DNA of 64,000 nt from Corynebacterium sp. p3-SID1145 (GCA_025144245.1 JALXXC010000001.1:248001-312000), one strand, 5' to 3'. Numbered from the stretch's first letter, positions 9,835-19,544 are shown. Notes: generated by a model from the letters alone, not told the origin. Numbers and translations are program-made.

Positions 9835-10917
9835 ATGCCACAGACCCCGCTGCACAGCAAGCACGAGGCCCTCGGCGCATCGTTCACCGATTTCGGTGGC
9901 TGGACCATGCCGCTCAAGTACGGCAGCGAGCTCGAAGAGCACCGAGCCGTGCGCAACGCCGTTGGGATCTTCGATCTGTCCCACATGGGCGAGATCGATG
10001 TCACCGGTCCCGACGCCGGTGCGTACCTCGACTACGTGCTCATTTCCAACTTGTCCAACCTCAAGGTGGGAAAGGCCAAATACTCCATGATCGTCGACGA
10101 GAACGGCGGCATCCTGGACGACCTGATCACGTACAAGTTCTCCGACGATCACTTCATGGTGGTGCCCAACGCCGCCAACACCGCCACCGTGTGGGCAGCA
10201 TTCCAGGCCCGCACCGAGGGCTTCGACGTGGAGATCCGCAATGACTCCGAATCGATCGCGCTCATCGCCGTCCAGGGCCCCGGCGCGCTCGACGCGCTGA
10301 AGCCGCTGCTTGCCGACGACCCCGAGCCACTTGCCTACTACTCCGGCGCGTGGAGCACCCTGGGCGGCAGCGAAGTCTTCGTCGCCCGAACCGGCTACAC
10401 CGGCGAAGACGGCTTCGAGCTCTTCTGTCAGAACAGCGACGCTGAAAAGATCTGGGACGCCGTGATCGACTCCGGTATCCCGTGCGGCCTCGCTTCCCGC
10501 GACTCGCTGCGCCTGGAAGCGTCGATGCCGCTCTACGGCCACGAGCTGACCTCTGACATCACCCCGGTGGAAGCGGGCATGGGCCGCGCCTTCGCCAAGA
10601 AGGAAGCGGACTTCGTGGGCAAGGAGGCGCTGACAGGCCGCGAGCCGTCCGTCGTGATCGCAGGTCTTACCTCCGAGGAGCGCCGCGCCGCACGCGAGGG
10701 CGCCGAGATCTTCCTCACCGACGACAACGGCTCCGAAACCCGCATCGGCGTCGTCACATCCGGCCAGCCCTCCCCCACTTTGGGCCACCCGGTCTCTTTG
10801 GCGCACATTGACCCCGCGCACGCTGAGCCGGGCACTAGAGTGGACATCGACATCAGGGGTAAGCGCTACCCGTACACCGTCAGCGAGACCCCGTTCTACT
10901 CCCGAAAGGACAAGTAA
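9835..10917 (+). CDS. gcvT: Aminomethyltransferase, T protein of glycine cleavage
   Basis: Tetrahydrofolate-dependent T protein of 360 residues. It releases ammonia and methylene-THF from aminomethyl-GcvH. Family features: [12 protein letters not shown] near the N-terminus, [16 protein letters not shown], and the C-terminal GIVTS-like stretch [13 protein letters not shown]. The ATG at 9835 is preceded by AAGGAG placed right after the gcvP stop. A much longer frame that reads through gcvP in another phase is a shadow. Confidence 0.95.
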   Translation: MPQTPLHSKHEALGASFTDFGGWTMPLKYGSELEEHRAVRNAVGIFDLSHMGEIDVTGPDAGAYLDYVLISNLSNLKVGKAKYSMIVDENGGILDDLITYKFSDDHFMVVPNAANTATVWAAFQARTEGFDVEIRNDSESIALIAVQGPGALDALKPLLADDPEPLAYYSGAWSTLGGSEVFVARTGYTGEDGFELFCQNSDAEKIWDAVIDSGIPCGLASRDSLRLEASMPLYGHELTSDITPVEAGMGRAFAKKEADFVGKEALTGREPSVVIAGLTSEERRAAREGAEIFLTDDNGSETRIGVVTSGQPSPTLGHPVSLAHIDPAHAEPGTRVDIDIRGKRYPYTVSETPFYSRKDK

Positions 10918-10919
10918 CC

Positions 10920-11309
10920 ATGTCTGATCTGCCCCAGGATTTTTCCTACTCCGAAGAGCACGAATGGGTCAACGCCCCGGCTGACGCCGTTGAGGGCCAG
11001 ACCGTGCGCATCGGCATCACCTCCGTAGCCACCGAGCGCCTCGGCGAGATCGTCTTCGCGGAGCTGCCGGCTGTGGGCGACACCGTGACCGCCGGCGAGA
11101 CCTGCGGCGAGGTGGAGTCCACCAAGTCCGTCTCCGACCTCTACTCCCCGGTCACCGGCAAGGTCACCGCGATCAACGAGGATATCGAGGACAACTACGA
11201 GGCCATCAACAACGACCCGTTCGGTGAGGGCTGGCTCTTCGAGGTCGCCGTCGAAACCGCCGGCCCGCTGTTGAACGCCGAAGAGTATGGCGCAGCCAAC
11301 GGCCTCTAA
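10920..11309 (+). CDS. gcvH: Glycine cleavage system H protein
   Basis: Lipoyl carrier of the glycine cleavage system, 129 residues, full length. The lipoylated lysine is K69 in [18 protein letters not shown]. It starts 2 nt after the gcvT stop, so translation is probably coupled. Its lipoyl group would be supplied by LipB and LipA encoded directly downstream. Confidence 0.96.
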   Translation: MSDLPQDFSYSEEHEWVNAPADAVEGQTVRIGITSVATERLGEIVFAELPAVGDTVTAGETCGEVESTKSVSDLYSPVTGKVTAINEDIEDNYEAINNDPFGEGWLFEVAVETAGPLLNAEEYGAANGL

Positions 11310-11352
11310 ACCTGTGGAGCGATCCACTCCGTAAGCGGCGCGCGGCGGGGTC

Positions 11353-11365
11353 TACGATGTAGGGC
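11353..11365 (+). promoter_or_regulatory. Leaderless promoter of lipB
   Basis: The -10 box TACGAT (11353-11358) ends 7 nt before the lipB ATG, and no ribosome site lies between, so transcription probably begins at or next to the start codon. Confidence 0.55.
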
Positions 11366-12106
11366 ATGAGTGCCCCTCGTGAACCGTTCTTCCCGCCCGA
11401 CCGCTCCATTCGAGCCTCAGATTCCCCACTTGACGTGCGGGAACTGGGGCTCGTGGACTATGCGGAGACCTGGGACTTGCAGGCAGAGCTCACCGCCCAG
11501 CGCGCACGCGACGAGATCGGCGACACCCTGCTGGTCCTCCAGCACCCCAACACCTACACCGCCGGCAAACGAACCCAACCAGAGGACATGCCGGACAACG
11601 GTCAGCCCGTCGTCACCGTCGACCGCGGCGGCCGCATCACCTGGCACGGCGAAGGCCAGCTGGTCGTCTACCCCATCATCAAACTCGCCGACCCGGTGGA
11701 CGTGGTCGATTTCGTCCGCCGCATCGAGGAAGCCTTGATCGCCTCCGTGCGCGAATTCGGTGTCGAGGACGCCGGACGCATCGAAGGGCGTTCGGGAGTG
11801 TGGGTGCCAGCGGACGATCCGTCGGTAGGCGTGCGCCGCGACCGCAAAGTCGCACAGCTCGGTATCCGCGTCACCCGTGGCGTGACCATGCACGGTCTGG
11901 CAGTGAACTGCAACAACACCCTGGAATACTTCGGCCACATCGTCGCCTGCGGCATCAGCGACGCCGATGTCACCACCATGAGCCTGGAAACCGGGCGCGA
12001 TGTCACACCCGACGACATTGCACCGACCGTGATCCGCAATCTCGACCGCGCGCTTTCCGGTGAACTCGCCGTGGCGGACCACACCATTTCGCACGGACGA
12101 CTCTAA
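11366..12106 (+). CDS. lipB: Lipoyl(octanoyl) transferase
   Basis: Moves octanoyl from acyl carrier protein to lipoyl domains (AceF, OdhA, GcvH). 246 residues. It shows the family motif [12 protein letters not shown], the catalytic lysine in [10 protein letters not shown] and the catalytic cysteine in HIVACGISD. It is followed after 60 nt by lipA on the same strand, the usual corynebacterial pair. Confidence 0.95.
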   Translation: MSAPREPFFPPDRSIRASDSPLDVRELGLVDYAETWDLQAELTAQRARDEIGDTLLVLQHPNTYTAGKRTQPEDMPDNGQPVVTVDRGGRITWHGEGQLVVYPIIKLADPVDVVDFVRRIEEALIASVREFGVEDAGRIEGRSGVWVPADDPSVGVRRDRKVAQLGIRVTRGVTMHGLAVNCNNTLEYFGHIVACGISDADVTTMSLETGRDVTPDDIAPTVIRNLDRALSGELAVADHTISHGRL

Positions 12107-12166
12107 AAGGGGGCCTTCATCCTGCGATATTCGCGCCTTTGCGCGGGCGTGATTAACGTGGGATCC

Positions 12167-13255
12167 GTGACTGTCGCAGAAGAAGGACGCAAGCTGCGCC
12201 GCGTCGAAAAGCGCAACGCGCAGACCCCTATCGAATCTAAGCCGCGCTGGATCCGCAACGCCGTGAAAACCGGCCCCGAATACGAGGACATGCGGAAGAA
12301 AGTGAAGGGCGCTTCCCTTCACACCGTGTGCCAGGAGGCCGGCTGCCCCAACATCCACGAGTGCTGGGAGTCGCGTGAGGCCACCTTCCTCATCGGTGGC
12401 GCGAACTGCTCCCGCCGTTGCGATTTCTGCCAAATCAACTCCGCGAAGCCCGAGCCCCTCGATGTCGAGGAGCCGCAGCGCGTCGCCGAGAGCGTGCGGG
12501 AAATGCAGCTCAACTACTCCACCATCACCGGTGTCACCCGCGACGACCTCGAGGACGAGGGCGCATGGCTGTACGCCGAGGTGGTGCGCAAAATCCACGA
12601 GCTCAACCCGCACACCGGTGTCGAGAACCTGACCCCGGACTTCTCCGGCAAGCCGGACCTGCTCCAGCAGGTTTTCGAGGCCGAGCCCGAGGTTTTCGCG
12701 CACAACCTTGAGACGGTGCCGCGCATCTTCAAACGCATCCGCCCAGCTTTCCGCTACGAGCGCTCCCTTGACGTTATCCGCCAGGCGCGCGACTACGGCC
12801 TGATCACCAAGTCCAACCTTATTCTGGGCATGGGCGAGACCCGCGAGGAAGTCCTCGAGGCCCTCGCCGACATGCACGACGCGGGCACGGACATCATCAC
12901 GATCACCCAGTACTTGCGTCCCGGCCCGATGTACCACCCGATCGAGCGTTGGGTGAAGCCAGAAGAATTCATCGAGTACCGCGATGCCGCCTACGACATG
13001 GGCTTCGCAGCCGTCATGTCCGGCCCGCTGGTCCGCTCCTCCTACCGCGCGGGCAAGCTCTACGTGGAGGCGATGAAGTTCCACGGCCGTGAGCTGCCGG
13101 AGAACCTCAAACACCTCGCGGAAACCTCCCAGGGTGCCACGGAGCAGGAGGCAGAGTCCCTGCTGACCAAGTACGGCCCCTCGCAGGAGACCCCGGTTGT
13201 TTCCGCCGGCCGCCCGGCAGTCGGCCTCGGCATGCCGGGTATCGGCGCCGAGTAA
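12167..13255 (+). CDS. lipA: Lipoyl synthase
   Basis: Radical SAM enzyme that inserts two sulfurs into protein-bound octanoate. 362 residues from GTG 12167 ([21 protein letters not shown]), chosen because close relatives begin with the same sequence; GTG 12149 is an alternative. It has the auxiliary-cluster cysteines in [12 protein letters not shown] and the radical SAM motif CSRRCDFC. It works after LipB in lipoate assembly. Confidence 0.94.
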   Translation: MTVAEEGRKLRRVEKRNAQTPIESKPRWIRNAVKTGPEYEDMRKKVKGASLHTVCQEAGCPNIHECWESREATFLIGGANCSRRCDFCQINSAKPEPLDVEEPQRVAESVREMQLNYSTITGVTRDDLEDEGAWLYAEVVRKIHELNPHTGVENLTPDFSGKPDLLQQVFEAEPEVFAHNLETVPRIFKRIRPAFRYERSLDVIRQARDYGLITKSNLILGMGETREEVLEALADMHDAGTDIITITQYLRPGPMYHPIERWVKPEEFIEYRDAAYDMGFAAVMSGPLVRSSYRAGKLYVEAMKFHGRELPENLKHLAETSQGATEQEAESLLTKYGPSQETPVVSAGRPAVGLGMPGIGAE

Positions 13256-13324
13256 AAAGGAAGCGCCGCTTCGCGGTGATCCGGTTGTCTTCCCAGGCTT
13301 CCCGGGCCGCTAAACCTCGGGCTG

Positions 13325-13399
13325 CTAAATCCAGCTACTTGGAACCAGCTTTCCGCCTTAATAGGGACGATTAGCTGGATCCAGGTAGCTGGGTTTTAG
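13325..13399. repeat. Large imperfect inverted repeat between lipA and fadE5
   Basis: The left arm 13325-13350 (CTAAATCCAGCTACTTGGA and on) pairs with the right arm 13373-13399; about 22 of 26 positions match. The loop is 22 nt with centre CCTTAATAGGGACG. It is not followed by a T tract, and a separate ordinary terminator lies 50 nt downstream. It could be a structured transcript end, a small RNA or a dispersed palindromic repeat. No gene is seen from 13256 to 13523. Confidence 0.65.
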
Positions 13400-13446
13400 T
13401 GGCAGGGCCGCTGATGCCAGCGCAACGATTCGCCCCGTCGACGATG

Positions 13447-13479
13447 AAAGCCCACCAGGGATGAACCCTGGTGGGCTTT
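13447..13479. terminator. Bidirectional terminator
   Basis: AAAGCCCACCAGGG and CCCTGGTGGGCTTT are exact 14-nt arms with a 5-nt loop, with T or A runs on both sides. It lies between convergent lipA and fadE5. Confidence 0.92.
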
Positions 13480-13523
13480 CTCGTGTGCGCGGACCCCTCC
13501 GTGTTTAGAAGCCCGTCACTTCC

Positions 13524-15638
13524 CTACTCCTGGCCGGTCGGGATGTTCGATCCGACCTTCCATGCCTCCGGGTTGTCGCGGGAATCGTCCGTGCCGCCGT
13601 CCTTGAACAGCGGGCGGTCGAGGACAACCGACGGGATGGCGAACGCGTCCACGAGCACCTCGGACCACGGACCGAGGGAGTCGACCAGGTCGTTGATGGA
13701 TGCGCGGGCTGCCTTGACGCGGCCGGAGGAGATCACGTTGTGCTCCTGGTACCAGCCGGCCTCGCGGACAATGGTGTCGAGAACGAACAGGTGGCGCACC
13801 TGCTCGAAGACGGCGCGCTCGGTGGAGCCCACCGGCAGGGAGCGCTCGGCCTCAATCATGGCCTGGACCATCAGGTTCTCGATGTACGCCCACGCGGCGT
13901 TGAGCATGTGGTCCTGAGCCTTGTCGATGACCTTCGCAGCCTCAGCTTTGTCCAGCTTGCGTGCGCTCTGGATACGGCGGATAAGGGAACGCATGACCAG
14001 CTGCTCGCGCATCTGGACGACCTTGAGCTGGTAGTCGGCGTCGAACAGGGACGCTTCCTCGCTGGTGAACGTGTCCACCACGGACTGGACGGTGGAACCC
14101 AGGCCAGCGCGGCTGCGGAAGATGTCGGTCACGTTGGTGGCCGCGAACTTCACGATGTCCACTGCGGACGGGTTAGCCATCTCGCTGGTGTACGCGGTCA
14201 GCAGGTTCTTGCCGGCGAGCTGCAGCAGGACGGTGTTGTCGCCTTCGAACGTGTTGTACACGTCCGTGTCGGCGCGGAAGGTGGTCAGCAGGTTCTCCGA
14301 CATGAAGCCGGCGCCACCGCAGGCCTCGCGGCACTCCTGGATGGTGTCGGTGGCGTGCTCGGTGGCCACGGCCTTGAACGCCGCCGCCAAGGTCTCCATC
14401 TCGCGGGAAGCCAGAGCCTGTGCTTCGGTCGGATTGGTCACGGACCACTCGCCGGAGGCCTGGCGCTCCGTCTGGTCGGCGTAGCGGGCCGTCAGCTGGT
14501 TCTGCAGCAGCTGGAGCGCGTAGGAGCGGGCCAGCGGGATGATCAGGCGGCGGCGGTGCTGGCGGTAGTCGATCAGCTTGCTTTCCTCGCCGGTGTCGCC
14601 GTAGTCGAACTGGCGGCGCTGGTGCGCGTACTTCAGAGCGATCGCCAGGGAGGACTTGGTTGCGCCGGATCCGGCGGCACCAACGGCAATGCGGCCGCGG
14701 ATCAGGGTGCCCAGCATGGTGAAGAAGCGGCGGTTCTTCGAGTCGATCGGGGACGTGTAGTTACCCTCCGCATCGACATCGCCGAACTGGTTGAGCAGCG
14801 CCTCACGTGGGATACGGACGTTGTCGAACGTCAGGGTGCCGTTGTCGACGCCAAGCAGGCCGCCCTTGTGGCCGTGGTCGCCGATGGTGACGCCCTCGAC
14901 AGGGGAGCCATCTTCTTCGCGAATGCGCACCACGAAGCAGTGCACACCGTGGGATTCCTCCACACCCGGAGTGTAGAGCTGCGCGAAAACAGCGGACCAG
15001 CGTCCGTCACGGGCGGTGTTGCCGATGTAGACCTTGGTGGCCGACGGAGACGGGGAGTTGATGATGAACTCCTGGGTCTCCGGGTCGTAGGTCGCCGTGG
15101 TCTGCAGCTCCTGCACGTTGGAGCCGTGGCCACGCTCAGTCATGCCGTAGCTGCCCAGCTTGGACAGGTCCATGGCGCCCTGGGCGTACTCGCGGTGGCG
15201 CTCGGTGCCCAGCACGTCGACGGCGCCGCCCCACAGGCCGAACTGCACACCGGACTTGATCGCCAGCGAGCCGTTGAACTGCCCGAGCAGGTCCAGGCCC
15301 ATGATGCCGACGTGGGCTTCACCTGAACCTCCGTTCGCCTTGGAGAAGGCCGTCTGCATCATGCCGGAGGCGGCCACCATCTTGACCTTCTCCAGCAGGG
15401 CGGCGCGGATCTCTTCAACGGAGCCCTCGATCATCGGCAGCGATTCTTCGCGGTTGAGCTGCTCGCGGATGTTGTCCTTTTGCTCTTCCCACTTGCCGTC
15501 GAGCAGCGTCTTCAGCTTGCCTGCGACCGCTGCGTCCGGGGTCTCCGGCAGCGCCTGCGGAGAACGGGATTCGGGAAACGGCCTCTGGGGACGGCGTTCC
15601 AGATTGACCTTGCGGACTTTATCCTCAACAGAAGTCAT
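13524..15638 (-). CDS. fadE5: Acyl-CoA dehydrogenase, FadE5-like
   Basis: FAD-dependent acyl-CoA dehydrogenase of 704 residues, longer than ordinary family members (about 380) and similar to mycobacterial FadE5. Family stretches: YGMTERGHGSNVQELQTTATYD, the FAD region, and CREACGGAGFMSENLLTTFRADTDVYNTFEGDNTVLL in parts, with a long C-terminal helical extension. The ATG at 15638 is chosen because AAGAAGGA precedes it; a 28-codon upstream extension has no such signal. It lies 49 nt downstream of fadA2 and is probably its operon partner. Role inferred: beta-oxidation or remodelling of fatty acids connected with mycolate metabolism. Confidence 0.85.
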   Translation of the reverse strand: MTSVEDKVRKVNLERRPQRPFPESRSPQALPETPDAAVAGKLKTLLDGKWEEQKDNIREQLNREESLPMIEGSVEEIRAALLEKVKMVAASGMMQTAFSKANGGSGEAHVGIMGLDLLGQFNGSLAIKSGVQFGLWGGAVDVLGTERHREYAQGAMDLSKLGSYGMTERGHGSNVQELQTTATYDPETQEFIINSPSPSATKVYIGNTARDGRWSAVFAQLYTPGVEESHGVHCFVVRIREEDGSPVEGVTIGDHGHKGGLLGVDNGTLTFDNVRIPREALLNQFGDVDAEGNYTSPIDSKNRRFFTMLGTLIRGRIAVGAAGSGATKSSLAIALKYAHQRRQFDYGDTGEESKLIDYRQHRRRLIIPLARSYALQLLQNQLTARYADQTERQASGEWSVTNPTEAQALASREMETLAAAFKAVATEHATDTIQECREACGGAGFMSENLLTTFRADTDVYNTFEGDNTVLLQLAGKNLLTAYTSEMANPSAVDIVKFAATNVTDIFRSRAGLGSTVQSVVDTFTSEEASLFDADYQLKVVQMREQLVMRSLIRRIQSARKLDKAEAAKVIDKAQDHMLNAAWAYIENLMVQAMIEAERSLPVGSTERAVFEQVRHLFVLDTIVREAGWYQEHNVISSGRVKAARASINDLVDSLGPWSEVLVDAFAIPSVVLDRPLFKDGGTDDSRDNPEAWKVGSNIPTGQE

Positions 15639-15687
15639 GATGTCCTTCTTTCCTTGAATGCTTCCTTTTAGGGGTGGGTGTGGTGAG

Positions 15688-16983
15688 TTAGCGCTCGATG
15701 ATGGCGACGACGCCCTGGCCACCTGCGGCGCAGATGGAGATGAGGGTGCGGCCGCCGCCGTTCTGCTCGAGGGTCTTCGCGGCGGATGCGAGGATGCGCG
15801 CGCCGGTCGCCGCGAACGGGTGGCCGGCTGCCAGCGAGGAGCCCTTGACGTTGAGCTTGGAGCGATCGATGGAACCCAGCGGGGCGTCGAGTCCGAGGCG
15901 CTCGCGGCAGTAGGTCTCGTCCTCCCACGCCTTGAGAGTGGCCAGCACCTGGGAGGCGAATGCCTCGTGGATCTCGTAGAAGTCGAAGTCCTGGAGGGTC
16001 AGGCCGTTGCGCTCGAGCAGGCGCGGGACGGCATAGGTTGGAGCCATGAGCAGGCCGTCCTTGCCGGACACGAAGTCGACTGCGGCGAGCTCGGAATCGA
16101 CGATGTACGCCTGGACCGGCAGGTTCTGCTCCTTGGCCCACTCCTCGGAGCCGAGGAGGACAGCCGCCGCGCCGTCGGTGAGCGGGGTCGAGTTGCCCGC
16201 CGTCATCGTGGCGGTGCCGCCGTGCTGCTCCGCGTCCTTCTTGCCGAAGACCGGCTTGAGCTTGGCCAGCTTCTCCACAGAAGAGTCAGGGCGCAGGTTG
16301 GTGTCGCGGTTGACACCCAAGAACGGGGTCATCAGGTCGTTGAAGAAGCCTTCGTCGTACGCCTTGGCCAGGTTCTGGTGGGAGGTCGCCGCCAGTTCGT
16401 CCTGTGCCTCACGGGTGATCTCCATCTCGCGTGCGGTGATAGCTGCGTGTTCACCCATAGACAGGCCGGTCCGCGGCTCGCCGTTCTGCGGCTGCTCCGG
16501 CGCCAGCTGGTTCGGACGGATGGAGCCGACGAGCTTCAGCTGGTCCTTAGCGGACTTCGCGGTGGACAGACGGATCAGGGTCTTGCGAAGGGTGTCGTTG
16601 ACGGCCAGCGGCGCGTCCGAGGTGGTGTCCGCGCCGCAGGCGATGCCGTTCTCGATGCGGCCGAGAGCAATTGCGTCCGCGACCTGGATCGCGGAAGTCA
16701 GAGACGTGCCGCAGGCGTGCTGCACGTCGAATGCCGGGGTCGTGGACGCCAGCTCGGAGCCGAGCACGGACTCGCGGACGAGGTTGAAATCGCGCGCGTG
16801 TTTGAGCACTGCGCCACCGACAACGAGACCGAGTTCCTTGTCCTGCAGGCCATAGCGGGCGACCAGGCCGTTGAGGGCCGAGGTCAGCATGTCCTGGTTA
16901 GAGGCGTTCGCGTACTCCTTGTTGGAACGCGCGAACGGGATACGGTTTCCGCCGAGGATGGCTACTTTGCGGGGTTGATTCAT
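15688..16983 (-). CDS. fadA2: Acetyl-CoA acyltransferase (thiolase), FadA2-like
   Basis: Thiolase of 431 residues, catalysing cleavage of 3-ketoacyl-CoA or the reverse condensation. The nucleophilic cysteine is in VQHACGTSLTSA, the active-site histidine in EIHEAFASQV, and the second cysteine in ISICAAGGQGV. RBS-like GGAG (in TGCAGGAGATAAGC) precedes the ATG. It is divergent from fabG4 and shares its promoter region with two palindromes. The gene order equals the mycobacterial fadE5-fadA2-fabG4-htdX cluster. Confidence 0.9.
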   Translation of the reverse strand: MNQPRKVAILGGNRIPFARSNKEYANASNQDMLTSALNGLVARYGLQDKELGLVVGGAVLKHARDFNLVRESVLGSELASTTPAFDVQHACGTSLTSAIQVADAIALGRIENGIACGADTTSDAPLAVNDTLRKTLIRLSTAKSAKDQLKLVGSIRPNQLAPEQPQNGEPRTGLSMGEHAAITAREMEITREAQDELAATSHQNLAKAYDEGFFNDLMTPFLGVNRDTNLRPDSSVEKLAKLKPVFGKKDAEQHGGTATMTAGNSTPLTDGAAAVLLGSEEWAKEQNLPVQAYIVDSELAAVDFVSGKDGLLMAPTYAVPRLLERNGLTLQDFDFYEIHEAFASQVLATLKAWEDETYCRERLGLDAPLGSIDRSKLNVKGSSLAAGHPFAATGARILASAAKTLEQNGGGRTLISICAAGGQGVVAIIER

Positions 16984-17035
16984 GCTTATCTCCTGCAGTT
17001 CCGATTAGACCTCAGGCGAGTTACTGCTGTTCAGT

Positions 17036-17049
17036 GCCTCGCGCGAGGC
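17036..17049. promoter_or_regulatory. 14-bp palindrome near the fadA2 promoter
   Basis: GCCTCGCGCGAGGC is self-complementary and followed on the plus strand by a T run. It could be a second operator or a short terminator-like hairpin for stray transcripts; the sequence does not decide. Confidence 0.4.
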
Positions 17050-17064
17050 TTTTTGTCTGGCACT

Positions 17065-17086
17065 TTACAAAGTTTGAACTTTGTAA
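17065..17086. promoter_or_regulatory. Perfect 22-bp operator-like repeat between fadA2 and fabG4
   Basis: Arms TTACAAAGTT and AACTTTGTAA are exact inverted repeats around a 2-bp TG spacer. The site lies 22 bp upstream of the fabG4 -10 box (TATAAT, 17108-17113), so it covers its -35 region, and it is also positioned to affect fadA2. Size and symmetry are those of TetR-family fatty-acid regulators. No regulator gene is adjacent, so the binding protein is unknown. Confidence 0.7.
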
Positions 17087-17107
17087 GGTTCGTCACCATT
17101 GCGATCT

Positions 17108-17113
17108 TATAAT
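17108..17113 (+). promoter_or_regulatory. -10 box of fabG4
   Basis: Consensus TATAAT, 64 nt before the GTG start. The -35 region is poor and falls at the edge of the operator-like repeat. Confidence 0.6.
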
Positions 17114-17176
17114 AGTATCCGACACAGAGCTACCGAATGAGAACGGTCGCTATTGCCGAAAATGAAGGAGAAAAAA

Positions 17177-18511
17177 GTGGCAAAGCAAGGCCTCCTTGAA
17201 CAGTTCATCAACTCCCCGCTCGCCGCGAAGGCGGGTGTCCCCCAGGGCTACCCCCTGCGCCGTTACAAGCAGGGCGAGCCGCTTCTCCACGGCCCGGTGG
17301 TCGTCGGCGGCAACGGCCGTCTGGCGGACCAGATCACCCCGCTTCTCGACGGGCCGTACAAGCTCATCAAGGCGGAAGCGGACACCAAGCGCGCAGGCAT
17401 CGTTTTCGACGCGACCGAGCTGAAGAAGCCGGAGGACCTGGTGCAACTGTACGAATTCTTCAACCCGCAGCTGAAGAAGGTCCTGGACAACGCGCGCATC
17501 GTGGTCATCGGCACGACACCGGAGCTTATCGACGGCGCCGATGCGCGCATCGCCGCACGCGCCCTCGAAGGCTTCACCCGTTCCCTGGCGAAGGAAATGC
17601 GCAAGTCTGCAACCGTCCAGCTGGTCTACGTTGATCCGACGATCGATGGCGGCCAGATCAACAAGGTGGAGTCCACCCTCCGCTTCCTCCTGTCCGGCAA
17701 GTCCGCTTTTGTCGACGCACAGGTCATCCGCATCACCCCGGTCGATGTTCAGCTTCCGGAGAACTGGGACAAGCCGCTCGAAGGCCGCCTCGCTGTCGTG
17801 ACCGGTGCCGCACGCGGCATCGGCGCCACCATCGCCGAGACTCTGGCCCGCGACGGCGCCAAGGTCATCTGCGTCGATATCCCGCAGGCAGGTGAAGGCC
17901 TCGCTGAAACCGCGAACAAGGTCAAGGGCACCGCCCTTCCGCTCGACGTGACCGACCCGAAGGCGGCTGAAGTCATCGCCAAGCACGCCGAGGAGCGCTA
18001 CGGTCGCAAGATCGACACTATCGTCCACAACGCAGGTGTCACCCGCGACAAGCTGCTGGTGAACATGGACGAGGGCCGCTGGAACATGGTCCAGAACATC
18101 AACCTCGTCGCACCGGTGCGCATCACCGAGGGACTTCTCGACGCGGATGCGTTCGCCGAGAAACCTGCCATCATCGGTGTCTCCTCCATGGCCGGCATCG
18201 CCGGTAACCGCGGCCAGACCAACTACGCCACCACCAAGGCCGGTGTTGTCGGCTTCGTGGATGCCCTCGCGGACCGCATCGCCGAGCTCGGCGGCTCCAT
18301 CAACGCCGTCGCCCCGGGCTTCATCGAGACCGACATGACCGCCGCAATGCCGTTCGGCCCGCGCGAGGTCGGCCGCCGCCTGAACTCCCTCAACCAGGGT
18401 GGCCAGCCGGTCGACGTCGCCGAGACTGTCGCGTACTTCTCCGCGCCGTCGTCTGTCGCCGTCAACGGCAACACGGTCCGCGTCTGCGGCCAGAACCTGC
18501 TGGGAGCGTAG
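17177..18511 (+). CDS. fabG4: High-molecular-weight 3-oxoacyl-[ACP/CoA] reductase, FabG4-like
   Basis: NAD(P)H-dependent ketoacyl reductase of 444 residues. The N-terminal half is the flavodoxin-like domain of the high-molecular-weight FabG type; the C-terminal half (from about residue 205) is a classical short-chain dehydrogenase with cofactor motif TGAARGIG, serine in GVSSMAG and catalytic YATTK. The GTG at 17177 is chosen because AAGGAG lies 6 nt upstream; a TTG 8 codons earlier is unlikely. htdX follows after 5 nt, and together they would perform reduction and hydration/dehydration steps on acyl chains. Confidence 0.9.
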   Translation: MAKQGLLEQFINSPLAAKAGVPQGYPLRRYKQGEPLLHGPVVVGGNGRLADQITPLLDGPYKLIKAEADTKRAGIVFDATELKKPEDLVQLYEFFNPQLKKVLDNARIVVIGTTPELIDGADARIAARALEGFTRSLAKEMRKSATVQLVYVDPTIDGGQINKVESTLRFLLSGKSAFVDAQVIRITPVDVQLPENWDKPLEGRLAVVTGAARGIGATIAETLARDGAKVICVDIPQAGEGLAETANKVKGTALPLDVTDPKAAEVIAKHAEERYGRKIDTIVHNAGVTRDKLLVNMDEGRWNMVQNINLVAPVRITEGLLDADAFAEKPAIIGVSSMAGIAGNRGQTNYATTKAGVVGFVDALADRIAELGGSINAVAPGFIETDMTAAMPFGPREVGRRLNSLNQGGQPVDVAETVAYFSAPSSVAVNGNTVRVCGQNLLGA

Positions 18512-18516
18512 ATACG

Positions 18517-19521
18517 ATGACTACTTCGGTGAACAAGGGCAATGGCGACCACCCGCAGAAGAAAGCCGGGCAGGCTTCGTCTGCCGGGGCCGGCGCTTCC
18601 CGCCAGTACGAGAACCTGAAGTCCATCCCGGACCTGAAGGCGATCAACCGCAAGATCTTCCGCAGCGCCATCCCTGGTGTGGGCGGAACGCGCGAAGCGA
18701 AGCAGGACCCGACCTCGGCGATCCAGGTCAACGGCGTGAAGGTGGACAAGAAGAATCTGGCCGCCTACACCAGCGCCACGGGCCTGCGCCTGGGCAACGA
18801 ACTCCCGCCTACCTATTTCTTCGTGCTCTCCTTCCCGTTGGTCATGGAGCTGCTCTCCCGCCCGGACTTCCCGTACCCGGCGATGGGCGCCGTGCACGTG
18901 ACCAACGTGATCGAGCAGTCCCGCACCCTGACGGTCGACGAGACGTACACCATCCGCTCCCACGGCGAGAACCTGCGCCCGCACCGCCGCGGGCTGCTCG
19001 TGGATATCGTCACGGAGATCTTCGCCGAGGGCGGGGAGAACAATGAGCCGGTGTGGCGCCAGACATCGACCTTCCTGGGCATGGGCGCGAAATTCGCCAA
19101 GTCCGCAGATGTCAGTGTGACCACCCGCGCAGAGGACAGCGGCAAGGTTCTGCCGAAACCGGAGCTTCCGGAATTCAAGCCGAACGCCCGCTGGCGCTGG
19201 ACGGGTTCCGATGTCAACGCCTACGTCGAGGCCTCCAACGACCACAACCCGATTCACACCTCCAACCTCGGTGCGAAGCTGTTCGGGTTCCCGGCACGCA
19301 TCGCGCACGGCATGTACTCTGCGGCTGCCGTGCTGGCACCGCTGGAGGGCAAGCTTCCATCGGCGCTGCGCTACTCCGTCGAGTTCGTCAAGCCGGTCGT
19401 GATCCCGGCGCAGGTCGCGCTGTGGACGATCGAGGAAGAAGACGGCTCCTACGACATCCAGCTGCGCAGCTCCTCCAAGCCGGACAAGCTGCACCTCAAC
19501 GCTGAGCTCACCCCGCTGTAA
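18517..19521 (+). CDS. htdX: MaoC-like 3-hydroxyacyl dehydratase, HtdX-like
   Basis: Hot-dog fold (R)-specific hydratase/dehydratase of 334 residues. The C-terminal MaoC domain has the catalytic motif NDHNPIH followed by RIAHGMYSAA; the N-terminal half is a second, degenerate hot-dog region. It is directly downstream of fabG4 and probably translated from the same mRNA. Compared with mycobacterial HtdX (about 280 residues) it has a longer, lysine-rich N-terminus. Confidence 0.87.
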   Translation: MTTSVNKGNGDHPQKKAGQASSAGAGASRQYENLKSIPDLKAINRKIFRSAIPGVGGTREAKQDPTSAIQVNGVKVDKKNLAAYTSATGLRLGNELPPTYFFVLSFPLVMELLSRPDFPYPAMGAVHVTNVIEQSRTLTVDETYTIRSHGENLRPHRRGLLVDIVTEIFAEGGENNEPVWRQTSTFLGMGAKFAKSADVSVTTRAEDSGKVLPKPELPEFKPNARWRWTGSDVNAYVEASNDHNPIHTSNLGAKLFGFPARIAHGMYSAAAVLAPLEGKLPSALRYSVEFVKPVVIPAQVALWTIEEEDGSYDIQLRSSSKPDKLHLNAELTPL

Positions 19522-19544
19522 GAGGGACAGGGCTAACGCGCCAC

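Noticed and set aside
8000..9880. 626-residue antisense frame over gcvP/gcvT
   Set aside because: Mirror of the real gene; composition rich in Gly, Val and Arg, no family features.
11417..13114. 565-residue antisense frame over lipB and lipA
   Set aside because: Both enzymes on the other strand have complete motifs; the antisense product resembles nothing.
13740..15326. 528-residue plus-strand frame inside fadE5
   Set aside because: Shadow; fadE5 on the minus strand has family motifs and a ribosome site.
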